From: Polytrichum commune
Lineage: Eukaryota > Streptophyta > Polytrichopsida > Polytrichales > Polytrichaceae
Direction of reading: 5' to 3'
Length of the DNA stretch: 64,000 nt
NCBI GenBank assembly: GCA_950295325.1
Contig: OX485803.1
Span: 66,975,554 to 67,039,553, forward strand
How positions within the stretch are numbered: position 1 is the first letter of the stretch; each line of letters opens with the position of its first letter. Positions 23,769-35,091 of the stretch are shown here, one piece after another. Made by a program: the position numbers and the translations under genes. The notes under the pieces were generated by a model. That model ran no database searches and was not told the DNA's origin. It saw only the letters and a list, made by a program, of their open reading frames with translations.

Positions 23769-23893
23769 ATTAAACTAAAACAAAACAAACCCTATATTAA
23801 ACCATCCCTTGGGTACAGTCTCCCTTTGTGCCATTAACCAATATTGGTTACTGGCTCTTATTTGTTATTGGTTACTAGTGACTATAGTGTCTA

Positions 23894-24000
23894 CTCTCGA
23901 AAGAGGGAAGTAGTTCCTCACTTCTACTCCTATGTCCCGTGGACATAGGTTTAGGGGTGGAACGAACAGACACTTCATTCACGTCGGTCCCCTCCGGGGA
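23894..24000 (+). other. Three consecutive hairpins in the LINE 3' end
   Basis: CTCTCGAAAGAG (23894-23905), CCTATGTCCCGTGGACATAGG (23929-23949; 9-bp perfect stem, 3-base loop; given here in two parts as CCTATGTCC and GGACATAGG) and TCCCCTCCGGGGA (23988-24000) each fold on themselves. A GAACGAACAGACACTTCATTC element precedes the last. A related block at 30245-30292 has GAACGGACACTTTATTC followed by a CCCCTT/AAGGGG hairpin. Stable 3' stems are a recognition feature in several LINE groups; the function here is inferred. Confidence 0.55.
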
Positions 24001-24060
24001 TCGAAGTTTCTTCTCTCTGTGAAGTGTGAGGTTTATCCATACGTGACATCACAACTTGAT

Positions 24061-24999
24061 TGCAAGCTTTGTGTGATATACAAGTGTTAAAGTTACCCAA
24101 CCTATACATGCCCACCTAGTTAAAAAATATAACGGCCATTCCCTCAAGGCTATTGAAGCATCTTAAGCTCCGCCACATGGCAATTATGGGTTATACAACC
24201 CATACAAGTTCGATGCTCGTGGCTTCAAAATATTGTCTTGCATAACAATAATTTGGCTTTAGAAATGGAGGGCATGGTACACAAGTTAGGACTTCCACAC
24301 ACTTTTCCATTGGCTAATGTTCTCCTTAAATACATCCAATTATCTCAAGAATGTCTTTCAACTTCATTATGAGGTTACAAAGAAAGCAAATAATTGGATT
24401 TATTTTAAATAGAGCACGGGTTATCATGACGAACCTCAAGGAACCAACAACATATGGGTAGTGTTTATGTAGTGATGACAATAAGAATGTTGTAACTGAA
24501 GCCTTGCACATGAAGGTTTGTCAAGGTGATTGACACCTAGTGATCATATGTTGTTCCTTATTTGCACAGTGATAGTATACAAATATATAATGTGATAAAT
24601 AGACATCAAATGCCCCTATTAACATGCAATTTCATAAATAAAAAATTGACTCTTGTAAATACAATATCACAATCTAGAAGGAGGAAAAAATTCCTTAGAT
24701 AAATAATGAATTGAATCTCTCAAATTTTGAAAAGGACAATCCAATGTCGGTTATCCTATCACTCATTAGTCTTTGAGCAACAAGGGAAATGAGAACACAT
24801 TGAAATACCTACTAACATTAAGTAATCCATAGTCCACCTACCAAAAATAGTTCCATTGGCAGTGCGATAAAACTTTTGGGCTATGTTTTATTTTTATGAA
24901 AAGACTTAAGAAAATTAGGGTATTGGAAATTCAAATCAACAATGTAACTTACACAAATTTCAAATATATAAAAGAAAATCCCATGAATACGCGCACTAT
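24061..24999. other. Intergenic sequence, nothing recognised
   Basis: AT-rich, short frames only, no inverted pairs noticed. Confidence 0.35.
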
Positions 25000-26452
25000 A
25001 CTCTAAACTCCTTAATATCATGCATGTAGCACCCAAAGTGCATATGATATTGAGAAACTATGTAGTATTGACAAGATGCATGACAAAAGAAAATTAGTGT
25101 AGCATGTGACATTATGAAATAATACAAAGTGCAACATAACATACACTGCTTCAAATCAATCCAAAAGCTCAATTTGCTCTGCCCTAATGCATCCACTCCG
25201 TATCATACTGCTCGCATCAACTCACATTAATGTACTTCACTCCTCTGCAAGTGGAGAAAGAAAGATCCGCAACGTAAGTAAGTAATTGCCTATGGAAATA
25301 TTACCACACAACATTATAGCGGAGAGGATAAAAAACTTAAAATTTAATTTAATATATCATAATCACGAACACGGACTACACAATTTATGGTATTTAGTGT
25401 CACATGCATAATATTGTTACTTACCCTACTTTGAGGCATGTGCCAGGTTACACTAGTGATTAACAACTTCATCATAAGTGTCACCTCATGACACTTGGCA
25501 ATCAAATGTGTTTACTAATATCTTAGCATGAGTATATTCAAATAATGTTATGAGGTGCATGCCTATGCTACACAATGGTCTACAAGTTGACCAAAGTGTA
25601 CACAAATGATACTTGCCATTAGTATATTGAAGAATATCTTCCTCTCGCATACTACAATGTAAACACATGACACTTGCATTAGTACACTCAAAAATATCTT
25701 TGCTTGGCATGCTAAAATGCAAGACTATCATTTAAAGTATTTTGATGTGCTACTTTGAATGTCATAACGTAGATGTTTCCCACTTTAAGAAGTTACTCAT
25801 TTTTTACAAATGAAATCATATTGAAGATTAGCGGCAATGACACTTAGAGACCTCTAGGCATCTATTTTAGGCCCTTCGCAAATAGTGTGTGTGACACTAA
25901 ATACCATAAACATTGTACTCTTCAACCAACCAGGTTTAGGTAGGTCAAAGTGAAGCAAACTTAAGGTTATGCACAACACCTGGCCGCAACTTGCGGTTCC
26001 ATCGACTGCTCACAGAACACGAGAGCATGACCAAATCATGAGGAGAGACACCACTTTGTCTACTATTTGTGTTTTGTGTTGTATTTGGATTGTGAGTTTG
26101 GAGACAATTGAGTGAGCAACTCCCAAAGCAAGCAATAAATAACGTAAAACCTCGGTAACACAACATTGATGATCCGACACATGTAGACTCCAATACTTAA
26201 GTAAATCATAGTAAAGTCGATTGATGAGGAAAAGACTAGGGATTGTGAACAAGGGCTCGTAATATGATGCAGCATGACCAAAAAAAAAAGGTGGTTGGAA
26301 CTGTTGTAACATTAATGTCAAAACCCGTGATATGTGGGAGGAAATTGTGACAACAAGGAGTGAGATTTTGATTAAGAACATTTGTTCCCTCTGGTTTTGG
26401 GATATACGAGAAGGAGTGTCGTTAAGGAGGATGATATAAGAGAGTTTAGAGT
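25000..26452. mobile_element. TIR element ending in ACTCTAAACTC, copy 1 (contains a nested element)
   Basis: The left end ACTCTAAACTCCTTAATATCA (25000 on) is the inverse of the right end near GATATAAGAGAGTTTAGAGT (ending 26452). Internal segments TTAGTGTAGCATGTGACATTATG (split here as TTAGTGTAGC and ATGTGACATTATG, about 25095-25115) and GTGACAACAAGGAGTGAGATTT (about 26348) also occur, in the same order, in copy 2 at 30394-30875. The extra length over copy 2 is largely explained by the element at 25384-25910. The 163-residue minus-strand frame inside (26010-26501) has no recognisable domain. Confidence 0.6.
25384..25910. mobile_element. 527-bp element with a perfect 21-bp TIR, nested in the previous one
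   Basis: TTTATGGTATTTAGTGTCAC plus one A at 25384-25404 is exactly inverse to 25890-25910. The inverted match continues loosely outward as ACAAT. It contains no gene; dispersed ACACTTGGCA/ACACTTGC-like repeats lie inside. The same GTATTTAGTGT palindromic core recurs at 42200-43570. It sits inside copy 1 of the ACTCTAAACTC element, which copy 2 lacks. Confidence 0.75.
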
Positions 26453-29280
26453 CTACTTTGAAGCTCCCCGCGGACCAAACCGGTAGAGACAATATGATCA
26501 TGAGTTATTGAACATGTGACACTTACTTGGCCTAAGAGAGGGGGGGGGTGTTATTCGGTCATTTTGGCATCGTACTCACAATCAATAGTTGGAAGGTGAA
26601 GAGTAATTGGGGTATCCCCATTAAGTGGCTTCACTAGAATGTGTACATCATGGAGGAAATGTTTCACAAATTCTAGACACTCTATCCCCAAACCCAAGCG
26701 AAATGGCAGTAGTTGGCAACATCCTTTACAAATTGTCCTCCCGACTTTCTTAGAAAGTACCAAGGAAGCTCACATTTAACTTGAAAGTATTGCATTTCCA
26801 TGAGAATAATTTCCCTGAGGATATAAGGGAATTTAACTTCTTTGTCATCTTCTCTTGTATTATCGCATTTCAGGTCATTTGGGTTCATCAGAATCAGAAT
26901 GGCAGAGTGTCTAACCAAGAGATATGGCCCAACTATGGGACTCTAGCTCATAGTGTGGCTCACAAACTTCTTGACTATGGAAGGATTATGTGGGAAAAAA
27001 AAAGCCTTATCGACATCATAACATCACTAAGCATCTGCAAGATGGTCTCTTTTAAAATGTGATCAAAATACTCTACTCATTTACAGCTTTTTGTCAAAAA
27101 CTTCACAATACACGTCTTGAGTGTTCTCCGCAAATGGGGAATCCCATAATTAAAGGAGAATTATCCTCACGTGCTACTTGGTCGCATGAAACGCAACCAA
27201 GGAGTTGTGTAAAGTTATGATGCTCAATCTCCAAAGAGATTGATATCTTGAGCTTGACAAGGTTTGGGGGTCCTAAAGTATTTGGGTATTATTCAAATAC
27301 TTCTCTTAATTGGACGTCTAAGGTATGTGGGTGTTATGTGGTTCCTTTTTCATGTTCTCCAACTTCTAGCGATTGGATTTACACAACAAAACTCGTGTTG
27401 CAATAGCAAATCTATAATGAAACATATGCAAAAATCGGATCCCCCTCATTTAGTTATGACTGTCAAAAGTGGATGTTTTGTTGATTTCCTAACTGGATGC
27501 ATAGCCCACCCCCCCCCCATTGTGTTCACTATTGACTGTAGAGTAGTTGTTAATATTTGAAGACATAGTCCAATCTCTTTAAAACATGTGTCTTTATGAT
27601 GTATGTTGTTTGATCCTCATGGAACCACATACCAATCAAATCTATGGGTCCGATCAAGAAAAATAGCCACTTAAGACCCATCTACCTCATATGTGATTGT
27701 TGTGTGGTTTGGTGAGGATCAAAGAACAAACACCATAACTACACATCCCATACACATGCTCAAGAGAGATTGGATTGCCCCAATAAAAAACAATCGACAC
27801 TTAAAAGGTTCAAGAGGCATGTTACGGGTCTAAAGGTGTCATACGAAGGGGTGGGAAATACTTTTAAAAAAAAATTTGATTGAAAATGTTATTAGTGAAC
27901 ATATCCAATATGAGCCCATTCATCATATTCATGATTCCATTTGGAGCATCTGCACATGTAGATTGAGCTATAAGAAGACTTTGGCTCAGATAATTGACTT
28001 AGACTCAAATATAAACCACATGTATATGATTGTCATTGTCACATATGACTTTATTTCAAATCCCTACTCTAAACATATTGTGCCAAATATAAATTCGAAT
28101 TGTTATGCAACACGTATAACCACAACATTAGTCCCTTTAATTAGGGTTAACCACAAAATAGCTCGAATGACTCCACATTTTCGTACCTTCCCATGAACGG
28201 GGAGAACATGCTAGTACTATAGTCACTAAATGAACTTGTTCATTTCCCCAAATTACCGGTTCATAAACAAAACTCTAGGAATGAAACGAACCATATTTTG
28301 GGGGGAACATCCTAATCTAACTAAAAATATGAGGAACAACCGAACATGTGCAATGGATATAATAAGCAGTTGGTAATAAAGAAACAAGGACCGCCACCGC
28401 GCTCACTCGGCTCATGGGTTTCTTCCCATTCATTAATAATGGTACGTTGTTCCTTGGAAGGGAAAGTGGCATTGAGAAGTTGGGAGGCGTATTGTGTAGT
28501 GTGTATAAGCAAGCTTTATAGAGAAGCGTACAGTAGTAGCTTTTATGCAAGGTAGGTAGACTATGTACCTAGCCTAAGGGGGAAAGTACCCATTGAGGAT
28601 CTAGAATTCATCTAGTCTACATATATAAATCATATATGGTCTATTTTGGTGGTGTGTGTAGGGGGGGGAAGAGGACAAAGGAAAGGCCACCCCACCGCCA
28701 AAGTGCTAGGGCCTATATATATATGACATAGCTAGTAGCCATGAGCATGAGCCCTAGACATGCTCAAACTTAGCCTTTTGTTGTGCAGATCAAAGTGGGC
28801 CCAAGCCCACGTGAAGGGATATTTGGTTGTCTCTTTATCCCCTTTCTTTGAGAGATGCTACCCAATCACGGATTACTTGTTCCCTTTCCCCTCAATATTC
28901 AATCTTATTAGGCTAGGCTAGCCGAAGCTATACACCCCCCCCCCCCCATCATCTCAAAGCTACCTCCCTTGTACATCCCTCAATGTTCAAGGGCCTTTAA
29001 AAAACTAGGGAGAAATACAAAATCGGGCAACGATTCCGGGCAGCTAGGCTCGTAATGTACGTATATGTATGCACTAGCTACGTATGTAAAATGTGGGGAC
29101 CCATCGGCCTTGCTTGTAGGCTAATGTAGTGACCGGGATTGGCGCTAGAGGATAAAAGGGTCAACCGTAAGGCGTAATACCGCCTATTCATTTCACCTCC
29201 CCTCGCTGCTAAGTTTTGACTTCCCTCCCGCCCACCCTCCACAACTTTTTTTTCTTGGGCTTCCTTTGGGCCCACTACTT
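26453..29280. other. Intergenic sequence with several poly-G/C runs
   Basis: G or C runs lie at 26540-26548, 27509-27518, 28661-28668 and 28935-28947. No frame here has recognisable content (27264-27560, 27876-28196 and 28346-28555 were inspected). Confidence 0.35.
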
Positions 29281-29650
29281 CACACACGAGACTAAATGCC
29301 GGTGACCATTGCATTCTAAAAGGGTGAGATTCCATGGAGGCCGCTCGCCCACTACATTCTAGATAATCGTGGTTGGCGGTGTTCTCGTGCAGATAAGCAC
29401 AAGCCGTCAACCAACCAACCACGTTTTGGCGGTCTACTAGAATGTGGAAGGGCGTGGACATGGATTGCACTGCATTTTCATGTGTCCACTAGAGCACTTT
29501 GTAACCTACAAGTGGCGGTCAGCAAAGGATTCGAAGGCCGATGGGCTAGAGCTTCATCGTTGGTAACCTAGAGGAGGAGGAGGTTAGTAGGTGAGCCCGG
29601 ATTTGAGAAGATGAGGGTAGCTAGTTAGCACATACAAACCCCACCCCACC
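29281..29650 (-). repeat. Low-copy interspersed repeat, copy 1 (minus)
   Basis: The inverse complement of this block matches 57934-58260: a GTTTGTATGTGC start, CCTCCTCCTCC, a GGTGACCnnCACTTGTAGG-like segment, GCTTTAGTGGGC, CATTCTAGTAG and GCTTATCT.CATGAGAACACC, in order. A shorter plus-strand copy is at 30040-30190. The overlapping 130-residue minus-strand frame reflects shared DNA rather than a recognised protein. Confidence 0.65.
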
Positions 29651-30039
29651 ATACTCCCATGTCATTTGGGCGAGTTTGTCCTCATTTGCACCACAACATG
29701 GTGGGCGAGCGGCCCCTTACCCTTGGTGTGGGCCACAATAGTATTCTATTCAAGGTGGAATTAATGCGGGTCAAAGGCCCGGGTGTTCCCCTAAGTCTTC
29801 ATGAAGACTTTTGACCAACACATTGAATGATAGTTATAGGACGATAGTAGCACAAAATAGAATAATCACCCACAATAAATGTCTAGAAAAATAATTAATG
29901 TGGCCCATACTAATTTTTTGCAGCGTGGGTTGGAAATTAAATCTAGCCCACATTAATTTTCATTATGAGAGTTAGCGTGGGCTCTAGAAAAATATTGTGC
30001 CCCACAAAATATACAGTGTAGCTACTCTCAGCTTCTCAA

Positions 30040-30190
30040 ATTCGGGCCCATCTACTAACCAACCTCTCCAAGTCAAAAGCCCATCCTCCTCCTAAAACTA
30101 GTTTTCAATCCTTTGGTGACATGCACTTGTAGGCTAGAAAGTGCTTTAGTGGGCACATGGAATTCTAGCAACCCATGTCTATGGCCATGC
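30040..30190 (+). repeat. Low-copy interspersed repeat, partial copy (plus)
   Basis: It contains CTTCTCAAATTCGGGCCC, CCTCCTCCT, CAATCCTTTGGTGACATGCA, CTTGTAGGCTAGAAAGTGC and TTTAGTGGGCACATGGAATT, matching 57960-58110 in the same orientation and 29440-29640 in inverse orientation. Together with the neighbouring minus copy it forms an inverted pair about 390 bases apart. Confidence 0.6.
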
Positions 30191-30240
30191 TAACATAATA
30201 TGGTTGAGGATATGTTGTCCAGTGGGCATCGGGTCATTGG

Positions 30241-30296
30241 CATTACGAACGGACACTTTATTCATGCCGGCCCCTTGCTTGAAAGGGGTTGGATTT
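30241..30296 (+). repeat. Fragment related to the LINE 3' end
   Basis: GAACGGACACTTTATTCATG followed by CCGGCCCCTT and AAAGGGG parallels GAACGAACAGACACTTCATT and the TCCCC/GGGGA hairpin at 23961-24000. It is probably a severely 5'-truncated copy. Confidence 0.4.
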
Positions 30297-30393
30297 TCGA
30301 TCTATCTATCTGGTTGAGGATAGGGCATCGCAAACTTACAATGACAAAGCATATTACGTCCAAGTAAATAGATTTTGTAATAACATCACGCAT

Positions 30394-30875
30394 ACACTCT
30401 AAACTCCGTAGTATCACACGTGTGGCAACCAAAGTGCATGTGATATTACAAAATTTTATAATGTTTACATGGATGCATGATACTATAGAATTAGTGTAGC
30501 ATGTGACATTATGGAACAATACAAAGAAGATGTGAGGACAATTTGAATTCGCTCTCTGGTCACCTACGCTAATGTGGTCCACTCCACTTGGCCTTTCCGG
30601 GCGATATGGCGGACGCATGCACCAACATTCAACAAGTGGCATAAGAAGAAGAAGGAGAAGAAGATGATGACACTCCACATGTTGACACATGGCGCAATGT
30701 GAGGATGTGGGTTGACTTCTTGGGTGGTTTGCATTGATGACAAATTTTGTGATATAAGGGAGAGAAATGTGACAATAAGGAATGAGATTTGAACTACGAA
30801 CATCCGTTCCCTAGAATTTCAGGATATTAGAGAATGTGTGACATTATGGAGGTTGATATTACAAAGTTTAGGGTG
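30394..30875. mobile_element. TIR element ending in ACTCTAAACTC, copy 2
   Basis: The left end ACACTCTAAACTCCGTAGTA (30394 on) is an imperfect inverse of the right end TATTACAAAGTTTAGGGTG (ending 30875). Internal TTAGTGTAGCATGTGACATT and GTGACAATAAGGAATGAGAT segments match copy 1 at 25000-26452. At about 480 bp with no gene, it is a non-autonomous element. Confidence 0.65.
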
Positions 30876-31599
30876 AATGAATAAATATCATGATATTTAC
30901 ATTATACACCTCTAACTTTAAGAGTTTATCATGTATCTCAATGAAACATTTTGCTTTGCCAATGCATACTTGATTAAAAGAACATGTCATACACCTAACA
31001 CAAGGTCTCATTGCAGTTGCCTCTTCAAGTGAGGGTGACCTTCATTCACAATGGTTATGACATGTCCTCTCCTCTAGGTCAAACCCATGCACGTACACTA
31101 AGTACCACCAACTCCGATTTAGTGTGTCAATGACATGTTCAAGTCTATATACAGTCCCACTTCTTTAACACGACACTCAATAATACGACAACCTTGATAT
31201 AATGGCACAAAATTTGTAAACCAAATTTTCTAGTTAAAATTTGCCTCTATAATACAACTATGACATTGTTACTATGACAATCCTGGACCCCCAAAATGTC
31301 ATGTTATAGAGGTAACAAGTGTATATATGATGGGTCCCACATATGTATAAGTACATAGTTAATATGAAATTTATGTAACTTTCATTCACGGAATGTGGAT
31401 GAAAGAATATTTTAAAGTAAAATGACGTGAAAGCATAGGAACTAAGGGAACTAGATATTCCTTTCTCAAAACTTAATAAAAAAGACTCATTGGATTTTGT
31501 CTCTTCCGCAACATGTTTTCCATTTAAACCATAAACCAAGGTGCATAATTTGTTTTCAAGCATCATGAACTTGATATTTATTAGATTGCTTTTATATGC

Positions 31600-31906
31600 A
31601 TATTGTTGGAAAGCTATTGAAATTGCGTTTCTTCTGGTGGTAGTGTTTTTTTTTTCTCTCAATTTTGAGTTATATTGGTAGAGTTTTCACTACTTGAAGG
31701 CTAGTTGAGTTTTAGAAGTTGATTTCAAAGACAACGAGGCTCTTTTGCACATGCTAAGGATAGTTCTGATCCAATCATTTTGATCTATATATTGCTGGAA
31801 AGCTATTGAAATTGCACTTCTTTTGGTGATAGATTTGCTCATCATGATTCATATTAGTAGAGCTATGATTGTTTGAAGGCTAGTTGAGTTTTAGAAGTTG
31901 ATTGAC
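31600..31906 (+). repeat. Tandem duplication, period about 187 bases
   Basis: ATATTGTTGGAAAGCTATTG at 31600 and TATTGCTGGAAAGCTATTGA at 31789 start two copies. Both end in GAAGGCTAGTTGAGTTTTAG and AAGTTGATT. The copies have diverged moderately. It lies just before the exon-like segment at 32011. Confidence 0.75.
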
Positions 31907-32010
31907 CTCCACCTATTATAAAATTGGCATATGTCAGCATCATGCTCAATTGTTAGCTACATTTTTATTTTTATTTTTTGTGAATAACCTATTAATTTTT
32001 AACTCTTGCA

Positions 32011-32110
32011 GACATAATGAAGTTGCAAGCCATATCGAAGAAGCTCAATAGGAGAGTTGTTGCTAATGTGAAGTGGCAACATCAATGGACTGTTGTATCC
32101 TTCTTCACAT
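32011..32110 (+). other. Exon-like segment after a consensus 3' splice site
   Basis: A T-rich tract ending TTAACTCTTGCAG (to about 32012) is a good plant splice acceptor. It is followed by an open stretch encoding DIMKLQAISKKLNRRVVANV and KWQHQWTVVS before a stop near 32110. The basic, amphipathic content looks coding, but I recognise no family and find no matching upstream exon in the window. It could be a captured or degraded exon. Confidence 0.25.
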
Positions 32111-32299
32111 AGATTTCATGAGAGAGATTTGCATATTTGCAAAGACATTTGAGATAATATATATATTCTATCTTTGTGGCCAAATATCTAATGTGTGTTA
32201 TCATGAAGTCTTGGGGGGAGGGGGTGACTCCTTAGGGAGGGTTGTATATCACGTGCAACTGAGGGGTATTATTGTAGGGGGTATTTTAATGGCCTAGTC

Positions 32300-33130
32300 T
32301 AATGGACAATTCAATTACTTAATTATCTTGTTCATGGTGTTAAAGGGTCCATACAATTACATACAAATTGTAAAGGAGGGTATTTTTTCAGCCCCTTATT
32401 ATCATAACAAATTGAAGTAAAGTTTAAAAATGAAATCTAGAGATTAAAGACATAACTGTTTCTAACAATTTGAGTGCCAAAACTAATGTTGAACTATCAA
32501 GGAATGGCACCAAGAAACATTGAGTTCCAAATGGCAGCGCTTTTGTAATGACAACCATAAATTCTAGCTTCAATAACTTAGGTTTCAAAAACAACATCAT
32601 TGCGTGCTCAGTGACACAAACAACACACAAATGCTTCATTATCAACATGAACATTATTTGTATCACACCATATATTATATCTAAAAAAATAAATTGGATA
32701 TATTATATAAGAGCTTATATTAGTTAAAATCTAATATGACATATTTTATCCATCATATATTACCTCTAGAAAAATTCAAATTTTTAGGTACAAATATTGA
32801 ACTACAACATATATTTAGTCTCACCACTCTAACTAAGTTGTAGGACTTAAATGATTGTCCCGCCAAAGATTTGGCTTTAAACCCAACGTCTAAAATTGGA
32901 TCCCATAAGACTCTAGGTTTAAGCTACATGAAGTTGGAATAGTGCTTGGATGGGTGGCCTTCTATTCACTTGATCTATGATATGCCCAATCATCGTGGGG
33001 GCATATGGGTCAACTAGATATTTTCAACCAACCATGTGGGGGCCCAGGGGCTTGCCCTTGGGAAAGATATGTGCATATTGGTTTGTCCTCATCCATTCAA
33101 GGTATTCACCTTTGAAAGCAAGAAATAGTT
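32300..33130. other. Intergenic sequence, nothing recognised
   Basis: AT-rich to 32820, then mixed. The short frames lack domains. Confidence 0.35.
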
Positions 33131-33439
33131 TTAGGGGGGGGGGGGTACTTCTTATTCTCGATGTCCATTTTGGGAATACATATAAATGTAAAACAACCAT
33201 AAGATGAAGCAACACCATAATTCATGCAAGTGGCAACATAGGACTGCTTTGTCTTTATGTCCAACCTCGACACCAGAACAATACTCAACCCAAAGGGCCG
33301 GTTTTGTGGGTCCATAATGCTTCCATAATTGTTCCAACATAAACAAGAGAGCAACGGTTGAACACGTGAGTGGCAAAAACTTCACGTTTAAGCAACAAAT
33401 GATTTCCGTGTTAGGGAAAAAGGGGGTGGGAGAGGGTTG

Positions 33440-33523
33440 GGGCGAACCAACCCGTACACTAGTTCCTTGAAAGGCAAGGGTTTAGGCATCCAACAAGGAA
33501 CGAGTGTATGGGTTGGTTCGCCC
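33440..33523. mobile_element. 84-bp foldback element, copy A
   Basis: The left arm (33440-33469, GGGCGAACCAACCCGTACAC onward) and right arm (33494-33523) are 30 bases each and complementary at 28 positions, with a 24-base loop containing AAGGGTTTAGGCATCC. Copies B (48563-48642) and C (62553-62633) are inverted relative to this one; D (55769-55838) has a damaged right arm and E (56888-56914) is one arm only. Recurrence at five loci indicates a mobile miniature element rather than a single hairpin. Confidence 0.8.
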
Positions 33524-34524
33524 AAATCGGTGGGGGAGGTACATGCTAGTTTATAAATGATAGAATATTATGTAACAAGAAAACGGTAGAACCGTGAGGC
33601 TCTGTCCTTTACTATGAAAGACTACAATTATAGTTGTCCACTTTGCTCATGCCAATCCATGGCTATTTACTATACCAAACCTTTCTTGGATTTTGTGCAC
33701 CTTCTTCTCAAATGCAGGTCAAGGATTTTGATATCACCCGAAATTTTTAGAATAAATAATCAAGAATTGCCAAAATAACTATAGTTAACTAGATTTCTTT
33801 CAATGCATTTTAGGGAGCAATTATAGTTCTATATATACACATATATATACATATATAATTATAATTAACATCCACATTAAATAAAGTGGACCAAAGATAA
33901 CAAGAACAAGTAACGTCCAAGTGTGAACGCAAAGTGGTTAGGAAATTTGCTCTTGAAACGAAGAAGTTGATGCATAGCCTCTGTCCTACAGACAGAGCCA
34001 ACAAAATTCATAGCAAATCCACACAAACTCCGAATTGGAATTGGATTTCTGCTCTCTCTTCCACGCACATTTGCAAGTGCCTCACAAAATCGGAAAGTTG
34101 TCCACTGAAGACACGTCCACTTTACTTTATTTGGGAAAAAATTCCCATTCTTGCCTCCTCATTCCTTGGAAATTTCGTTGCAACCGCTGCTTCTTTCCAA
34201 TCGGTTTGGTATAATGATTAGCATGTGATGCACATTGGCCGTACATGATACAGCTGCTCCAATGCTAATCACAACGACCGAATTTGCTCGCCCTCCATTA
34301 AGAATGTCCTGCCCCTCATCTGCCCCTTCAACTATTTGTTGACTTATAAGTTGTGGCCGTCCACCTATACCTACCACCATTTGTTGATGTCCGGACAAAA
34401 CCTTCACAAACTCAACCCAAAACATACTATGGCGGTTGCTTCCACCAATAAAATAAACAAAGAACCAACGATTGTTTTTTGGTGTAGAGTGGGGTTTACT
34501 GCCTACCTTGTGGTGGATGGGTGA

Positions 34525-34673
34525 GCTCTTAGCTTTCCTACCTATCTAGTTAGTTTTCTTTGTCAAGTAAAGAGAAGATTTCACAGCGGGAATCGAACCG
34601 CCAACCACCTCATTTGGAAATGGGTACCTCTCTCTCAACTATCACCCAGTAGTTTAGGGTCATCTCAGACCTT
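34525..34673 (-). mobile_element. tRNA-derived SINE, copy 2
   Basis: On the minus strand it starts near GGTCTGAGATGACCC (from 34672) and has the B box GGTTCGATTCC (34589-34599), aligned with 4475-4575. Past AAATCTTCTCTTTACTTG the sequence differs from copy 1 and the AAAT tail is missing, so it is a different subfamily or has a truncated 3' end. Confidence 0.6.
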
Positions 34674-34714
34674 TTGCTTCCACCACAATAAATGGTGCCC
34701 ATGAATGTTGTGAT

Positions 34715-35091
34715 TAGGGTCACTTCACATGGAATCTCAAGTCTCAAGTCACTTGAGGTCACTTGATGCAACGTCAGCTGTTGAGATCGTGAAAGTTGGG
34801 ACTTACCACTTCACATGGGGCCCCAAGTCTTAAGTCCCAAGTATGAGATGGCAACACTTTTTGGAGGTGAAGCTTTGGGACTTGAGTTGAGAGTTGGGTT
34901 GAGCAGAAAACTAGATTCAACTCTCAACACAAGTCTTGCGAATATTTTTGCTTAAATTAAGCAAGATGAGACTTAAATGATAACTAACCATATTTTAATG
35001 GTTTCTTGAGGCTCAAAAATCAGGACTTTGCCTCCATATTGGGACTTGCTAACAATCACTGGGACTTGGGACCTCAGTGAACCGGCCCTTA
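34715..35091. mobile_element. hAT-like non-autonomous element (TAGGG termini)
   Basis: The left end TAGGGTCACTTCACATGGAA (34715 on) and the inverse of the right end, TAAGGGCCGGTTCACTGAGG (from 35091 backwards), share TA(A)GGG.C...TTCAC. Repeated CAAGTC/ACTTGAG motifs sit inside both arms. No gene is present. No clean target duplication could be read, so the hAT link rests on the terminus and its likeness to the AGGGCCACTTCAC family. Confidence 0.5.

Larger units (their letters stand above)
21860..24060 (+). mobile_element. 5'-truncated LINE: RNase H, zinc-finger tail and 3' hairpins
   Basis: A/C-rich sense strand. Coding-like sequence begins by about 21880 in a different frame (FPDTHIIAHFVAD), shifts near the 12-C run at 22161-22172, then gives RNase H (22111-22722) and a zinc-finger C-terminal region (22803-23768). 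The 3' untranslated part (23769-about 24030) has three hairpins. Endonuclease and reverse transcriptase are absent, so this is the 3' end of a truncated insertion. It resembles the minus-strand block at 8.4-10.7 kb in composition, and the two may be one family. Confidence 0.75.

Noticed and set aside
26010-26501. 163-residue minus-strand frame
   Set aside because: It lies in a TIR element, shows no domain, and the related copy at 30394-30875 does not preserve the frame.
29078-29470. 130-residue minus-strand frame resembling the frame at 58112-58315
   Set aside because: The likeness comes from shared repeat DNA; stops and frame changes in the aligned copies argue against a protein.
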